Source: Bacillota bacterium (GTDB lineage: Bacteria; Bacillota_E; RBS10-35; JAJYVN01). From it: 33,867 nt of DNA. Shown piece after piece: positions 1-8,368 of this stretch (position 1 is its first letter; every line of letters starts with the position of its first letter). Made by a program: the position numbers and the translations under genes. Under the pieces are notes generated by a model. That model saw only the letters and a list, made by a program, of their open reading frames with translations. It searched no databases and was not told the origin of the DNA. The stretch lies in the NCBI GenBank assembly GCA_021846605.1, contig JAJZWQ010000009.1:1-33867 (forward strand), written 5' to 3'.

Positions 1-43
1 AGTCGGGGGGGGCTTCATCCCGACCCCTGGGGATTCCTGGTTC

Positions 44-292
44 TTAACAATTCCTTAACATTGCTGTTGCCTTGCCCGCCACATTCGTGGGATGCACCCT
101 CAACCATGTCAGAGCGAGCCAGACCAGGGCCAGGTGGTGGTGCAACCCAGCCCATGATCGGCCCTGATAGTCGTCCAGGCCGACCTCCTGCTTGGCGTTC
201 TCGTAGAGGCGTTCGATCAGCGGGCGATGGTGTGCGGTCTGCGCCAGTAGTAGGACGCAGTCCCGCGGTGCATCACCGGTGCCCGATCGCGA
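44..292 (-). pseudogene. IS701-like DDE transposase, C-terminal remnant
   Basis: Read on the minus strand, an open frame enters near 292 and ends at a TAA at 46-44. It encodes a stretch containing ENAKQEVGLDDYQGRSW followed by LHHHLALVWLALTWL. This matches the region around the last acidic residue of the catalytic triad in IS701/IS4-type DDE transposases (E-x-A-K-x-E-x-G-L-D-x-Y-x-x-R-S-W, then a His-containing hydrophobic helix). Only about 80 C-terminal residues are present. The N-terminal DNA-binding part and the first two catalytic Asp residues are missing, because menG-proximal sequence begins where they should be. I see no terminal inverted repeat. The assignment to the DDE transposases is solid; the exact family is less certain. 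Confidence 0.7.
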
Positions 293-392
293 GCGGCGCG
301 TGCCCCCGTCAGTGTGCTAGGCTGGAACACGCCCGGCGGCCGGGTGCCGTTGCCAAGTTCGAGAACGGAGCGCGGAGAGGAAGACCACACCG

Positions 393-1154
393 ATGGGGGC
401 CCACACGCCGCAGGGGGATACCACCCGCCAGGACCAGTCCATGGACAAGGCCGAGTTCATCCCGTCCCTGTTCGACCATATCGCCCCCCATTACGACCTG
501 ATGAACATCCTGATGACCGCGGGGGTCTGGTGGCTGTGGCTGCGCACCTTCCGCAGCAGGGCGGGCATCCCGTCCGGGGCGGAGGTCCTTGACGTGGGCT
601 GCGGGACCGCCGAGTTGAGCCTGCTGATGGCGGATATGCTCGGCCCCCAGTCGCGGATCGTTGGGGTGGACCTGTCCGCGGGCATGCTGGAGGTGGGGCA
701 GCGCAAGGTGGCCGCCTCGCGCGCGGCCGACCGCGTGCGCCTGCAGCAGGGCGACGCGCTGGCGCTGCCCTTTGCGGACAACAGCTTCGATGCCGCCGCC
801 TCGGCCTGGGTCATGCGCAACGTGGCCGATCTGGACCGCGCGCTCTCCGAGATGGCGCGCGTCGTGCGCCCCGGCGGCCATGTCGCCATCATGGAACTGA
901 GCCACCCGCCGCGGACCCCGCTGATGATCCCCTATATGTTCTACTTCCGCCGTGTGCTGCCGCTGTTGGGCACCTGGGCCGTCCGCGCCGGTCTGCCCGT
1001 CGCCCCCTACGCCTGGTTGCCGAAGTCCCTCGAGACGTTCCCCGGCGCCGAAGCCCTGGTCGAGCGGATGCGCGCGGCAGGGCTGAGCGACCCGCGCTTC
1101 CTCCGGCTGACCGGAGGGATCGCCTGTCTGCACACCGCGACGGTGCCAGAGTAG
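393..1154 (+). CDS. menG: Demethylmenaquinone methyltransferase (UbiE/MenG family)
   Basis: This 253-residue class I SAM-dependent methyltransferase would add the ring methyl group of menaquinone (or the C-methyl step of ubiquinone) at the membrane. It carries FDHIAPHYDLMN near the N terminus and the SAM-binding motif VLDVGCGTAELSLL. Later motifs are DALALPFADNSFDA and ELSHP, and length is normal for UbiE/COQ5. The chosen ATG has a GAGAGGAAG ribosome site about 9 nt upstream. An internal ATG 48 nt downstream (MDKAEFIPS) is where the family's conserved sequence starts and is a real alternative. No other quinone gene is nearby; hemA follows with its own promoter. A Gram-positive-like context favours menaquinone, which is inference. 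Confidence 0.88.
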   Translation: MGAHTPQGDTTRQDQSMDKAEFIPSLFDHIAPHYDLMNILMTAGVWWLWLRTFRSRAGIPSGAEVLDVGCGTAELSLLMADMLGPQSRIVGVDLSAGMLEVGQRKVAASRAADRVRLQQGDALALPFADNSFDAAASAWVMRNVADLDRALSEMARVVRPGGHVAIMELSHPPRTPLMIPYMFYFRRVLPLLGTWAVRAGLPVAPYAWLPKSLETFPGAEALVERMRAAGLSDPRFLRLTGGIACLHTATVPE

Positions 1155-1156
1155 AT

Positions 1157-1185
1157 TTGCCCGTCCCCCCGCCCGGCGGTAGAAT
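1157..1185 (+). promoter_or_regulatory. Promoter of the hem operon
   Basis: A -35 box TTGCCC and a -10 box TAGAAT are separated by exactly 17 nt. They sit in the gap after menG and about 45 nt before the hemA start. The spacing and -10 match sigma-70/sigma-A promoters, and the -35 is partial. Confidence 0.55.
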
Positions 1186-1230
1186 CGGCTGCGTGCGTGG
1201 CGAGGGAAAGCGCGAAGGGATCTGGGCCTT

Positions 1231-2550
1231 TTGCACCTGCTTGTGGTCGGGCTGGATCAGCGGAGTGCGCCGCTCGACCTGCGCGAACGCTGTCGCTGGC
1301 CGGACGAGGAAACGGGATCGGCCCTGGCCCGGGCCCGCGACGCGGGCCTGAGCGAGGCGGCGTTGCTGTGCACCTGCAACCGCACCGAGTTCTACGGCGT
1401 GGCCGACGACCCGGCCGCCGTCGCACTGGCGCTGATCGATCTCCTGGCCGAACGGACGGGCTCCCCTGTTGCCGATGTGCAGCCCCACCTCTACCGACAT
1501 GTCGGTGCGCCTGACACCGCGGCCCACCTCTTCCGGGTGGTCTGCGGGCTGGAGTCCCTTGTTCTGGGCGAGACGCAGGTGTTGGGTCAGGTGAAGCAGG
1601 CCTATCTGCGCAGCGCCGAGGCCGGCACGGTGGGCAAGGTGCTCCACGGGCTCTTCCACCATGCCCTGGCCTGCGGGAAGGCCGTGCACGCCGGCACCGG
1701 TCTGGCCGCCGCCCCGGTCAGCGTGGGCGCCGCGGCGGTGGAGATGGCCCAGCACGATCTCGGCGGGCTGGACGGTCGTCGGGCGGTCGTGGTCGGTGCG
1801 GGCGAGACGGCCGACATCGTGGCCCGGCGGCTCCGCGAGGGCGGGCTGGCCTCCCTGGTGGTGGTCAACCGCGGGCACGAGCGCGGACAGGCGCTGGCCG
1901 GCGCCGTGGGGGCTGAGGCCGCTGGGTTGGACGGCCTGCCGGAGCTCCTGGGTGTCGCAGACGTGGTGGTCACCTCCACCGCCAGCGGGCGGCCGCTCCT
2001 CGGGCGGGCGGCGGTGGAGCGGGTGATGGCGGCCCGGGCCGGCCGGCCGCTGCTCATCATCGACATCGCGGTCCCGAGGGACGTCGATCCCGATGCGGCC
2101 GGGGTCCCCGGTGTCCACCTGGTCAACATCGACGACCTGGAGGGGATCGCCGCCGCCGGGCGGGCGGCGCGGGGGCGCGAGGCGCTCGCTGCGGCCGACA
2201 TCATCGACGAGCAGGTGCGTGACTTTTCGCGCTGGGTCCGCGGGGAGGACGCCGTGCCGCTGATTCGGGCCCTGGGCGAGCACTTCGCGGGTGTGGCGTC
2301 CGCCGAGACCGACCGCCTGCTGCGCCGCCTGCCCGACCTACGGCCGGATCAGGCGCAGGCGGTGCGGCGGATGGCCCAACGCATTGCCGCCAGCCTGGCG
2401 AACGGGCCCATCCAGCATGTGCGCCGCATGGCGGGTGAGCCCGGCGGGCAGGACGCGGTGCGGGCGCTGGCCACGGCGTTCGGTCTGGAGTTGCCCGCGG
2501 TCACGGGCCTGCCGGCGTCAGACCCCGCGGCCCGGGCCAGCGGACACTAG
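1231..2550 (+). CDS. hemA: Glutamyl-tRNA reductase
   Basis: HemA reduces glutamyl-tRNA(Glu) to glutamate-1-semialdehyde, the first committed step of C5 tetrapyrrole synthesis, using NADPH. The 439-residue product has the N-terminal catalytic signature VVGLDQRSAPLDLRER and then CTCNRTEFY, where Cys49 is the expected thioester nucleophile. ESLVLGETQVLGQVKQAY follows, and a Rossmann NADPH motif VVVGAGETADIVARRL lies near the middle. The helical dimerisation domain closes the protein. The start is a TTG; no in-frame ATG or GTG fits better, and homology begins at once (HLLVVGL). Precorrin-2 dehydrogenase follows after 17 nt. The partner HemL is not in the window. Confidence 0.95.
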   Translation: MHLLVVGLDQRSAPLDLRERCRWPDEETGSALARARDAGLSEAALLCTCNRTEFYGVADDPAAVALALIDLLAERTGSPVADVQPHLYRHVGAPDTAAHLFRVVCGLESLVLGETQVLGQVKQAYLRSAEAGTVGKVLHGLFHHALACGKAVHAGTGLAAAPVSVGAAAVEMAQHDLGGLDGRRAVVVGAGETADIVARRLREGGLASLVVVNRGHERGQALAGAVGAEAAGLDGLPELLGVADVVVTSTASGRPLLGRAAVERVMAARAGRPLLIIDIAVPRDVDPDAAGVPGVHLVNIDDLEGIAAAGRAARGREALAAADIIDEQVRDFSRWVRGEDAVPLIRALGEHFAGVASAETDRLLRRLPDLRPDQAQAVRRMAQRIAASLANGPIQHVRRMAGEPGGQDAVRALATAFGLELPAVTGLPASDPAARASGH

Positions 2551-2567
2551 CGGCGGGGGGCGACGGC

Positions 2568-3236
2568 ATGCGCGAATTCTACTTCCCCGCGTTCCTGGAC
2601 CTGCGCGAGCGGTCCTGCGTGGTGGTCGGCGGGGGCGAGGTGGCGGCCGGCAAGGTGCTTGGGCTTCTGCCCTGTGGGGCGCGGGTGCGGGTGGTCAGCC
2701 CCCAGGCGCACTCCGACATCGCCCGCCTGGCGGCCCGCGGGACCATCGCCTGGGAGCGCCGCGGGTACCGCGACGGGGATCTGACGGGCGCCTTTCTGGC
2801 CATCGCCGCGACCGACGATCCGGCGCTCAACGAGTCGGTGTATGCCGAAGCCGTGCGGGACCGGGTGCTGATCAACGTGGTGGACGTGCCCGATCACTGC
2901 CAGTTCGTCTACGGGGCCGTCTTCCGGCGGGGCCGGCTGCAGGCCGCGATCTCCACCGGTGGTGCCAGCCCGGCCTTTGCCGCCCGCGTCAAGCGCGAGA
3001 TGGGCCGCGCCCTGGGGATCGAGTACGGGCAGATCATCAGTGCCTACCGCCAGTTGCGCGGGTATGTGCGCCAGCGCATCCCGACCGTGGAGGAGCGCAA
3101 GCGGTTCTGGCTGGACCTCGTGGGCCGCGACGACGCGCTGGCGCTCTTGCGCGCCGGACGCCGGCGGGAGGCCGATGCGGCGCTACGCTCGGCGGTGGAC
3201 TCCTGGGTCCACCATCAAGGGGAATCCGACGGATGA
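2568..3236 (+). CDS. Precorrin-2 dehydrogenase / sirohydrochlorin ferrochelatase-type (CysG N-domain, Met8/SirC-like)
   Basis: This enzyme oxidises precorrin-2 to sirohydrochlorin with NAD+ and may also insert iron, giving siroheme. The 222-residue protein shows the Rossmann motif VVVGGGEVAAGKVLGLL, then VVSPQ and IAATDDPALNESV. The conserved block NVVDVPDHCQF leads to AAISTGGASPAFA, typical of SirC, Met8 and the CysG N-domain. The Asp in VDVPD lies in the block that carries the catalytic acid. It is a stand-alone dehydrogenase, with the methyltransferase encoded two genes downstream. Its stop overlaps the hemC start (ATGA), implying translational coupling. Whether it chelates metal cannot be read from sequence, and a separate SirB or CbiX is not visible here. 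Confidence 0.9.
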   Translation: MREFYFPAFLDLRERSCVVVGGGEVAAGKVLGLLPCGARVRVVSPQAHSDIARLAARGTIAWERRGYRDGDLTGAFLAIAATDDPALNESVYAEAVRDRVLINVVDVPDHCQFVYGAVFRRGRLQAAISTGGASPAFAARVKREMGRALGIEYGQIISAYRQLRGYVRQRIPTVEERKRFWLDLVGRDDALALLRAGRRREADAALRSAVDSWVHHQGESDG

Positions 3237-4198
3237 GCGCCCCTCTGCGCATCGGCACGCGCGCCAGCCCCCTGGCGCTGGCCCAGAGCGCGTGGGTGGC
3301 GGACCTGCTGGGGGCGCGCACCGGGCACAGGGCTATCCTGGTCCCCGTGGAGACCACGGGCGACCGCTGGCAGGGCGCTCCGGGCGATCCCACCGAGGTC
3401 CAGGGCATCTTCACCCGCGAACTGGAGGAAGCCCTGCGCTCGGGGGCCGTCGACGTCTGCGTGCACAGCGCCAAGGACGTGCCGCCGATCTCGCCGGTCG
3501 GGCTGGGCGTGGTCGCCTTTCCGCCGCGCGCCGACGCCCGCGACGCCTTGGTGATGGCCGCGGGCCCGTCGCCGGAGCGCCTGCCGAGCGGCGCCCGCGT
3601 GGGGACCGGCAGCCTGCGCCGGGCCACGCAGTTGCGGCGTCTGTGGCCGGGGGTCGAGGTGGTGCCGCTGCGGGGCAACGTGGACACGCGTCTGGGGCGC
3701 GTGCGGGCCGGAGATCTGGACGCGGTCGTGCTGGCCGCCTGCGGCCTGGAGCGCTTGGGCCGCGCGGGGGAGATCAGCCGTATCCTGGCGCCCACGGAGA
3801 TGGTGCCGGCGGCCGGCCAGGGGGCGCTGGCCCTGGAGTCCGCGCTGGACGGCCCGGTGCGCCCGATATTGGCGGCGTTGGACCATCCCGCCACCCGCCT
3901 GGCGGTGACCGCCGAGCGGGCGGTGCTCGCGGCGCTGGGGGCGGGATGTTCCGCCCCGGTAGGGGTGTTTGCCGCCGGTGGGGAAACGGGCCGGCTATCG
4001 CTGACGGCGGTGGTGCTGGGGGCGCGTTCCGGCCGGGAGGTGCGGGCGGCCGTGGACCATCCGCTCCCCCCGGATGTGCTGGGGGACCCGGCGGCCCTGG
4101 CCGAGGCGGCGCGGGCGAGCGCCGACGCGGCGGTGACGGAACTCCTGGCGCGGGGCGGGGACCGGCTCCTGGCCGAAGCAGAGGGGGATGCAGGGTGA
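3233..4198 (+). CDS. hemC: Hydroxymethylbilane synthase (porphobilinogen deaminase)
   Basis: HemC polymerises four porphobilinogens into hydroxymethylbilane. The 321-residue product begins LRIGTRASPLALAQ and carries VHSAKDVP (Ala replaces the usual Leu). It then has VGTGSLRRATQL with the substrate-binding Arg pair, and LRGNVDTRL. The dipyrromethane cofactor cysteine is Cys239 in LGAGCSAPVG, where most relatives have LGGGCQxP. The ATG overlaps the upstream TGA by 4 nt and has an AAGGGGA ribosome site. The end overlaps the next gene in the same way (GTGA). All active-site landmarks are present, so function is well supported. Confidence 0.96.
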   Translation: MSAPLRIGTRASPLALAQSAWVADLLGARTGHRAILVPVETTGDRWQGAPGDPTEVQGIFTRELEEALRSGAVDVCVHSAKDVPPISPVGLGVVAFPPRADARDALVMAAGPSPERLPSGARVGTGSLRRATQLRRLWPGVEVVPLRGNVDTRLGRVRAGDLDAVVLAACGLERLGRAGEISRILAPTEMVPAAGQGALALESALDGPVRPILAALDHPATRLAVTAERAVLAALGAGCSAPVGVFAAGGETGRLSLTAVVLGARSGREVRAAVDHPLPPDVLGDPAALAEAARASADAAVTELLARGGDRLLAEAEGDAG

Positions 4199-6057
4199 GC
4201 GACGAGCCCGAGGTGCCGCTGGCGGCGGAGGGGGCCGGGTCAGCGCCTTCGCCGGACGGGGAGCGCGCGCGGCCCGTGGGGGAGGCGCCGGAACCGGCGA
4301 CGGAGGGGCCCGAACAGCCGGACGTACCGGCCGATGGGCAGCCCCTGCCGTCCCCGGGGGACCCGGCGCCGTCGGCCGACGAGACGCCGCCTGAGCCTCC
4401 GGCCGAGCCCCCGCCGCCTCTGCCGGAGGGCGCTGAGCCCGCGCCGTCCCCTGGAAGCAGGGGTGTCCAGACGCCGGGTGAGGAAATGGCGCGCGCGGCC
4501 GCCGCCGAGGAGGCCCTGGCCGCCGAGCCCGAGCCCTCCCCCGCCGTGGGGCAGGTCTTCCTGGTCGGGGCGGGCCCGGGGGACCCGGGGTTGCTGACGC
4601 TGCGCGGGCGCGAACTGTTGGAGCGGGCCGACGTGGTGGTGTATGACCGCTTGGTGGAGCCGGCGCTGCTGTCGGTCTGCCGGCCGAACTGCGAACTGCT
4701 CTTCGTGGGGAAGACGCCGGGGGAGCCCGAGCACACGCAGGCGGAGATCAACCGGATCCTCGTGGCCCGGGCGGCGCACGGGTTGTGTGTGGTGCGGCTC
4801 AAGGGGGGGGATCCCTTCGTGTTCGGCCGGGGGGCTGAGGAGGCCGCCACGCTGGCGGGGACCGGCATCCCCTTCGAAATCGTCCCCGGCGTGACGTCGG
4901 CGGTGGCCGTGCCCGCCTATGCGGGCATCCCCCTGACCCACCGCGACGTGGCCAGTTCGTTCGCGGTGGTCACCGGGCACGAGCGCCCAGGGCGGGCGGA
5001 GCCGGCTGTCGACTGGGCGCAGTACGGGCGCCAGCCGGACACCCTGGTGGTGCTGATGGGGCGGGAAGCGGTCGCCGAGATCGCCGCGGCCCTGGTGGCC
5101 GCTGGCCGCCCCGCGACCACGCCGGCGGCGATGATCAGCGAAGGGACCACGGTCCGCCAGCAGACTGCCGTGGCCGACCTGCAGGGCATCGCCGCGGCGG
5201 CCGCGGGGCTCCCGGGGCCGGCGGTGCTGGTCGTCGGCGCCGTCGTGCGGCTGCGCGAGCAGTTGGAGTGGTGGGAACGCCGTCCCCTCCACGGGCGGCG
5301 CGTGCTCCTCACCCGGACCCGCCAGCAGTCTTCGGAGTTGGCCGGGCTCCTCCGCCTGCTGGGGGCGGAGCCCGTCGAACTGCCCGTCATCCGCGTCATC
5401 CCGGAGACGGATTCAGATGAGTTGGCAGAGTCGCTGCGCGGCCTGGCGGCGTACTGGTGGCTGTGTTTCACCTCCGCCAACGCCGTGGACCCGTTCTTCG
5501 GGGCCCTGGAGCGGACCGGGCAGGACGCGCGAGCGCTGGCGGGCACGCGCGTGGCGGCCGTGGGCCCCGCCACGGCCCGGGCCCTGGCCCAGCACGGCAT
5601 CCGCGCCGACGTGGTACCACAGGGGGCAACGGCCTTCGACCTTGTCGAGTCCCTGCGCCCGGAGACGTACGAGGGCCAGCGCGCCCTCTTCGTCCGCGGC
5701 GAGCCCGCCAGCGACGCCCTGGCGCTGGGGCTGCAGGGTCTGGGTCTGGATGTGCACGACGTCGTCGCCTACCGCACCGTGCCGGACGCCGAGGCGACCG
5801 CGGCGGCAGAGGAACTCTTGCGCGGGCCCCTCGACGCGGTCACCTTCGCGAGTTCGGCGACGGTGGGTCATTTCCTCAACGCCACCGGCGAGGCGGGCCG
5901 CGCCCTCTGCTCCCAATGCCCGGTGGTCTGCATCGGACCGGTGACGGCACGGGCCGCCGAGGCCCTGGGCGTGCCGGTGGCGGCGGTCGCCAGACAACCC
6001 GGGGCGGGCGGCATGATCGCCGCCCTGGTCGATCTGTGGGCCCGGGAGGGCCGGTAG
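4195..6057 (+). CDS. cobA-hemD: Uroporphyrinogen-III C-methyltransferase / uroporphyrinogen-III synthase fusion
   Basis: This 620-residue bifunctional enzyme closes hydroxymethylbilane to uroporphyrinogen III (HemD part, about residues 366-620). It then methylates C2 and C7 to precorrin-2 (SUMT/CobA part, about 119-355). SUMT motifs are clear: VGAGPGDPGLLTLRG, VRLKGGDPFVFGRG and VPGVTSAVAVPAYAGIPLTHR. HemD starts with RRVLLTRTRQQSSELAGLL and includes CFTSANAVD and FASSATV. Residues 1-118 are an unusual Pro/Glu/Ala-rich segment with no recognisable domain. The GTG start is favoured because GAGGGGG lies 7 nt upstream and it overlaps the hemC stop. An internal ATG near residue 98 would remove most of the extension. 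This order is typical of siroheme-making operons. Confidence 0.94.
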   Translation: MSDEPEVPLAAEGAGSAPSPDGERARPVGEAPEPATEGPEQPDVPADGQPLPSPGDPAPSADETPPEPPAEPPPPLPEGAEPAPSPGSRGVQTPGEEMARAAAAEEALAAEPEPSPAVGQVFLVGAGPGDPGLLTLRGRELLERADVVVYDRLVEPALLSVCRPNCELLFVGKTPGEPEHTQAEINRILVARAAHGLCVVRLKGGDPFVFGRGAEEAATLAGTGIPFEIVPGVTSAVAVPAYAGIPLTHRDVASSFAVVTGHERPGRAEPAVDWAQYGRQPDTLVVLMGREAVAEIAAALVAAGRPATTPAAMISEGTTVRQQTAVADLQGIAAAAAGLPGPAVLVVGAVVRLREQLEWWERRPLHGRRVLLTRTRQQSSELAGLLRLLGAEPVELPVIRVIPETDSDELAESLRGLAAYWWLCFTSANAVDPFFGALERTGQDARALAGTRVAAVGPATARALAQHGIRADVVPQGATAFDLVESLRPETYEGQRALFVRGEPASDALALGLQGLGLDVHDVVAYRTVPDAEATAAAEELLRGPLDAVTFASSATVGHFLNATGEAGRALCSQCPVVCIGPVTARAAEALGVPVAAVARQPGAGGMIAALVDLWAREGR

Positions 6058-6068
6058 GGGGGACAGCT

Positions 6069-7073
6069 ATGGGCGGCTTTCCGGATGTGCGCCTGCGACG
6101 CCTGCGCTCTCGGCCGGCGGTGCGGGCGCTGGTGCGCGAGACGCAACTGGATCCCGGACGCTGGATCTACCCGCTGTTCCTCGTTCCGGGGAGGGGGGTG
6201 CGCGTGGAGATCCCCTCCCTGCCCGGCCAGTACCACTGGAGCCCCGACCGGGTCGCCGAAGAGGTCTCCGCAGCCGTGGCCGACGGCATCGGAGCCTTCC
6301 TGCTCTTCGGGCAGGCGACCCCGGAGGCCAGAGACGACCAGGGGACACCGGCCTGGGACCCCGACGGCGCCGTGCAGCAGGCGCTGCGGCTCCTGCGCCC
6401 GGCGTATCCGGACGTGCTGTTGGTTACGGACGTCTGCCTGTGCGCCTACACCCGCCACGGCCACTGCGGGGTGCTCCGCCCCGGGCCGGGCGCCGTGGTG
6501 GACAACGACGCCACACTGCCGCTCTTGGCCCGGGTGGCGTGCTCGCATGCGGCGGCCGGCGCCGATGTCGTGGCCCCCTCCGACATGATGGACGGTAGGG
6601 TCGGCGTCCTGCGCGCGGCCCTGGACCAGGGGGGGTTCGCGCAGACCGCGATCCTGGCCTATGCCGCCAAGTTCGCCTCCGGCTTCTATGGGCCGTTCCG
6701 CGACGCCGAGGGCTCGGCGCCCGCCGATGGGGACCGCCGCGGCTACCAACTCGATCCCGCCAACACCCGCCAGGCGTTGCGCGAGGTGGACCTGGATCTG
6801 GCCGAGGGCGCGGACATGGTGATGGTGAAACCGGCGCTGGCCTACCTGGACGTCGTGGCCGCCGTCCGAGCGCGCGTGCCGGCGCCGGTGGTCGCCTACA
6901 ACGTGAGTGGCGAGTATGCCATGGTGCTGGCGGCGGCCCGGGCGGGCTGGGCCCGGAGCGAGACGCTCGCCCTGGAGGTCCTCACCAGCATCCACCGAGC
7001 GGGCGCCGACGCCGTCATCACCTACCACGCCCGGGAGGCCGCGCGCGCCCTGCGCGCGGGGGGCTGGCCCTGA
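6069..7073 (+). CDS. hemB: Delta-aminolevulinic acid dehydratase (porphobilinogen synthase)
   Basis: HemB condenses two 5-aminolevulinates to porphobilinogen. The 334-residue product has the two Schiff-base lysines: Lys201 in AKFASGFYGPFRDA and Lys254 in MVMVKPAL. A cysteine-rich zinc site is present (Cys123, Cys125, Cys133 in DVCLCAYTRHGHCG), so it belongs to the Zn-dependent class. Other family signatures are VAPSDMMDGRV and YNVSGEYAM. It follows the SUMT-HemD fusion by 11 nt, completing hemA-C-D-B with the siroheme dehydrogenase in one transcription unit. Its stop codon overlaps a possible CTG start of the next gene. Confidence 0.96.
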   Translation: MGGFPDVRLRRLRSRPAVRALVRETQLDPGRWIYPLFLVPGRGVRVEIPSLPGQYHWSPDRVAEEVSAAVADGIGAFLLFGQATPEARDDQGTPAWDPDGAVQQALRLLRPAYPDVLLVTDVCLCAYTRHGHCGVLRPGPGAVVDNDATLPLLARVACSHAAAGADVVAPSDMMDGRVGVLRAALDQGGFAQTAILAYAAKFASGFYGPFRDAEGSAPADGDRRGYQLDPANTRQALREVDLDLAEGADMVMVKPALAYLDVVAAVRARVPAPVVAYNVSGEYAMVLAAARAGWARSETLALEVLTSIHRAGADAVITYHAREAARALRAGGWP

Positions 7074-7111
7074 GCGGTCCCTGGATCCCGCGCCTGGCGC
7101 CGGGGCTGCGC

Positions 7112-7627
7112 GTGGTCTTCATCGGGTTCAACCCCAGCCCCGCGGCGTTCGCCAGCGGACACTACTACGCCAACCCGCGCAACCGCTTCTGGGCGCTGCT
7201 CGCCGCCTCCGGACTGACCCCCCGCCGCATGAGCCCGGCCGAGGACGTCCTCTTACCCGGGCTCGGCATGGGATTGGCCGATGTGGTGCCGCGCGCCACC
7301 CCGTCGGCGGGCGAACTCGGCGCCGCAGAACTCCGCCTCGGCGCGGAGGTCGTGCGGGGCCATCTGCGGGACTGGCGGCCGGACTGGGCGGCCTACACCG
7401 GGAAGGGAGTCTATCGCGCCGTGGCGGGGCACGCCCCGCCGGGGTACGGACCGGCCCCCGGACAGATCGTCCCGGGGGTCGCGGACTTCGTGCTGCCCTC
7501 GCCCAGCGGTCGCAGCGGCATGCCGTGGGAGGAGAAGCTCTCCTGGTACCGGCGCCTGGCCGCATGCCTATCGGATCCCCCAAGGGGAGTGGCCCCAGCG
7601 CGCCGAAGGCAGGTTGGCAGGTTGTAG
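7112..7627 (+). CDS. mug: Mismatch-specific uracil/thymine DNA glycosylase (MUG/TDG family)
   Basis: MUG-type enzymes excise uracil or ethenocytosine opposite guanine. The product has VVFIGFNPSP, with the catalytic Asn in the GxNP motif, then GHYYANPRNRFW. VLPSPSGRSGMPWEEK matches the intercalating loop (LPNPSG in E. coli). Length is about 171 residues from the GTG used here. In-frame codons upstream encode IPRLAPGLR, which looks like the usual family N terminus, and no ATG, GTG or TTG is available there. The true start may therefore be the CTG at 7070, which overlaps the hemB TGA. It is co-directional with hem genes but functionally unrelated to them. Confidence 0.85.
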   Translation: MVFIGFNPSPAAFASGHYYANPRNRFWALLAASGLTPRRMSPAEDVLLPGLGMGLADVVPRATPSAGELGAAELRLGAEVVRGHLRDWRPDWAAYTGKGVYRAVAGHAPPGYGPAPGQIVPGVADFVLPSPSGRSGMPWEEKLSWYRRLAACLSDPPRGVAPARRRQVGRL

Positions 7628-7641
7628 GAAGGGGTGGTTCC

Positions 7642-8334
7642 GTGGCTGGAAGGCACGCGCCCGTCGTGCAGGTGTCCCTGGACCTGACCTCTATTGACGA
7701 GGCGCTGCATGTGGCGGAGATCGCGGTCCGGGCCGGGGTCGATTGGCTGGAGGCGGGTACGCCCCTGATCCTGGCCGAGGGCCTGCACGGGGTGCGTGCC
7801 CTGCGCTCCCGTTTCCCCGAGCATCCCCTGGTGGCGGATCTGAAGACGATGGATGGCGGGTATCTCGAAGCGCAGATGATGGCCCAGGCCGGGGCGACCC
7901 ACGTCGTCGTCATGAGCCAGGCCCACCCGGCCACGGTGCGGGCCACGGTGCGGGCGGCGCGGGAGTTCGGGCTGCGGGTGATGGGCGACGTCCTGGCGGC
8001 CACGGACAAGCCACAGGCCGCGCGCGCCTTACAGGAAGACGGCTGCGATTACATCATCGTACACACGGGCTTCGACGAGCGGCACGAGCGCGTTGGCGCC
8101 ACGCCGTGGGAGGACCTGGCGGCGGTGGTCGCCGCGGTGGACGTCCCCGTCCAGGCGGTGGGCGGGCTGTCCCTGGCGGACCTCGACCGGCTGCCGGCCG
8201 CGGGCGCCCCGCTGGTGGTGGTCGGGGCACCCCTGGTGATCGACCACGACGCCTTCCGCGCGGCCAGCGCGGACGAGGCCCTGGAGGCCGTGCTCGCCGA
8301 CGTGGTGCGGCGGGTCAAGGGCACGACCCGTTGA
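7642..8334 (+). CDS. hxlA: 3-hexulose-6-phosphate synthase-like enzyme (OMP decarboxylase superfamily)
   Basis: The 230-residue (beta/alpha)8 protein resembles HPS, which condenses formaldehyde with ribulose 5-phosphate, or runs in reverse to make ribulose 5-phosphate. It carries the D-x-K-x-x-D motif in LVADLKTMDGGYLEAQM. Further family features are VRAGVDWLEAGTPL, DYIIVHTGFDER and the phosphate-binding VQAVGGLS. The GTG start has a GGAAGGGG ribosome site about 8 nt upstream. Usually HPS is paired with hexulose-phosphate isomerase (HxlB), which is not here; a Gfo/Idh oxidoreductase follows. The related ketogulonate-phosphate decarboxylases share the same motif, so substrate is not settled. 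Confidence 0.75.
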   Translation: MAGRHAPVVQVSLDLTSIDEALHVAEIAVRAGVDWLEAGTPLILAEGLHGVRALRSRFPEHPLVADLKTMDGGYLEAQMMAQAGATHVVVMSQAHPATVRATVRAAREFGLRVMGDVLAATDKPQAARALQEDGCDYIIVHTGFDERHERVGATPWEDLAAVVAAVDVPVQAVGGLSLADLDRLPAAGAPLVVVGAPLVIDHDAFRAASADEALEAVLADVVRRVKGTTR

Positions 8335-8368
8335 GGGCGCCCCACCGCTGAAACTCGGGGGTGGTCCC

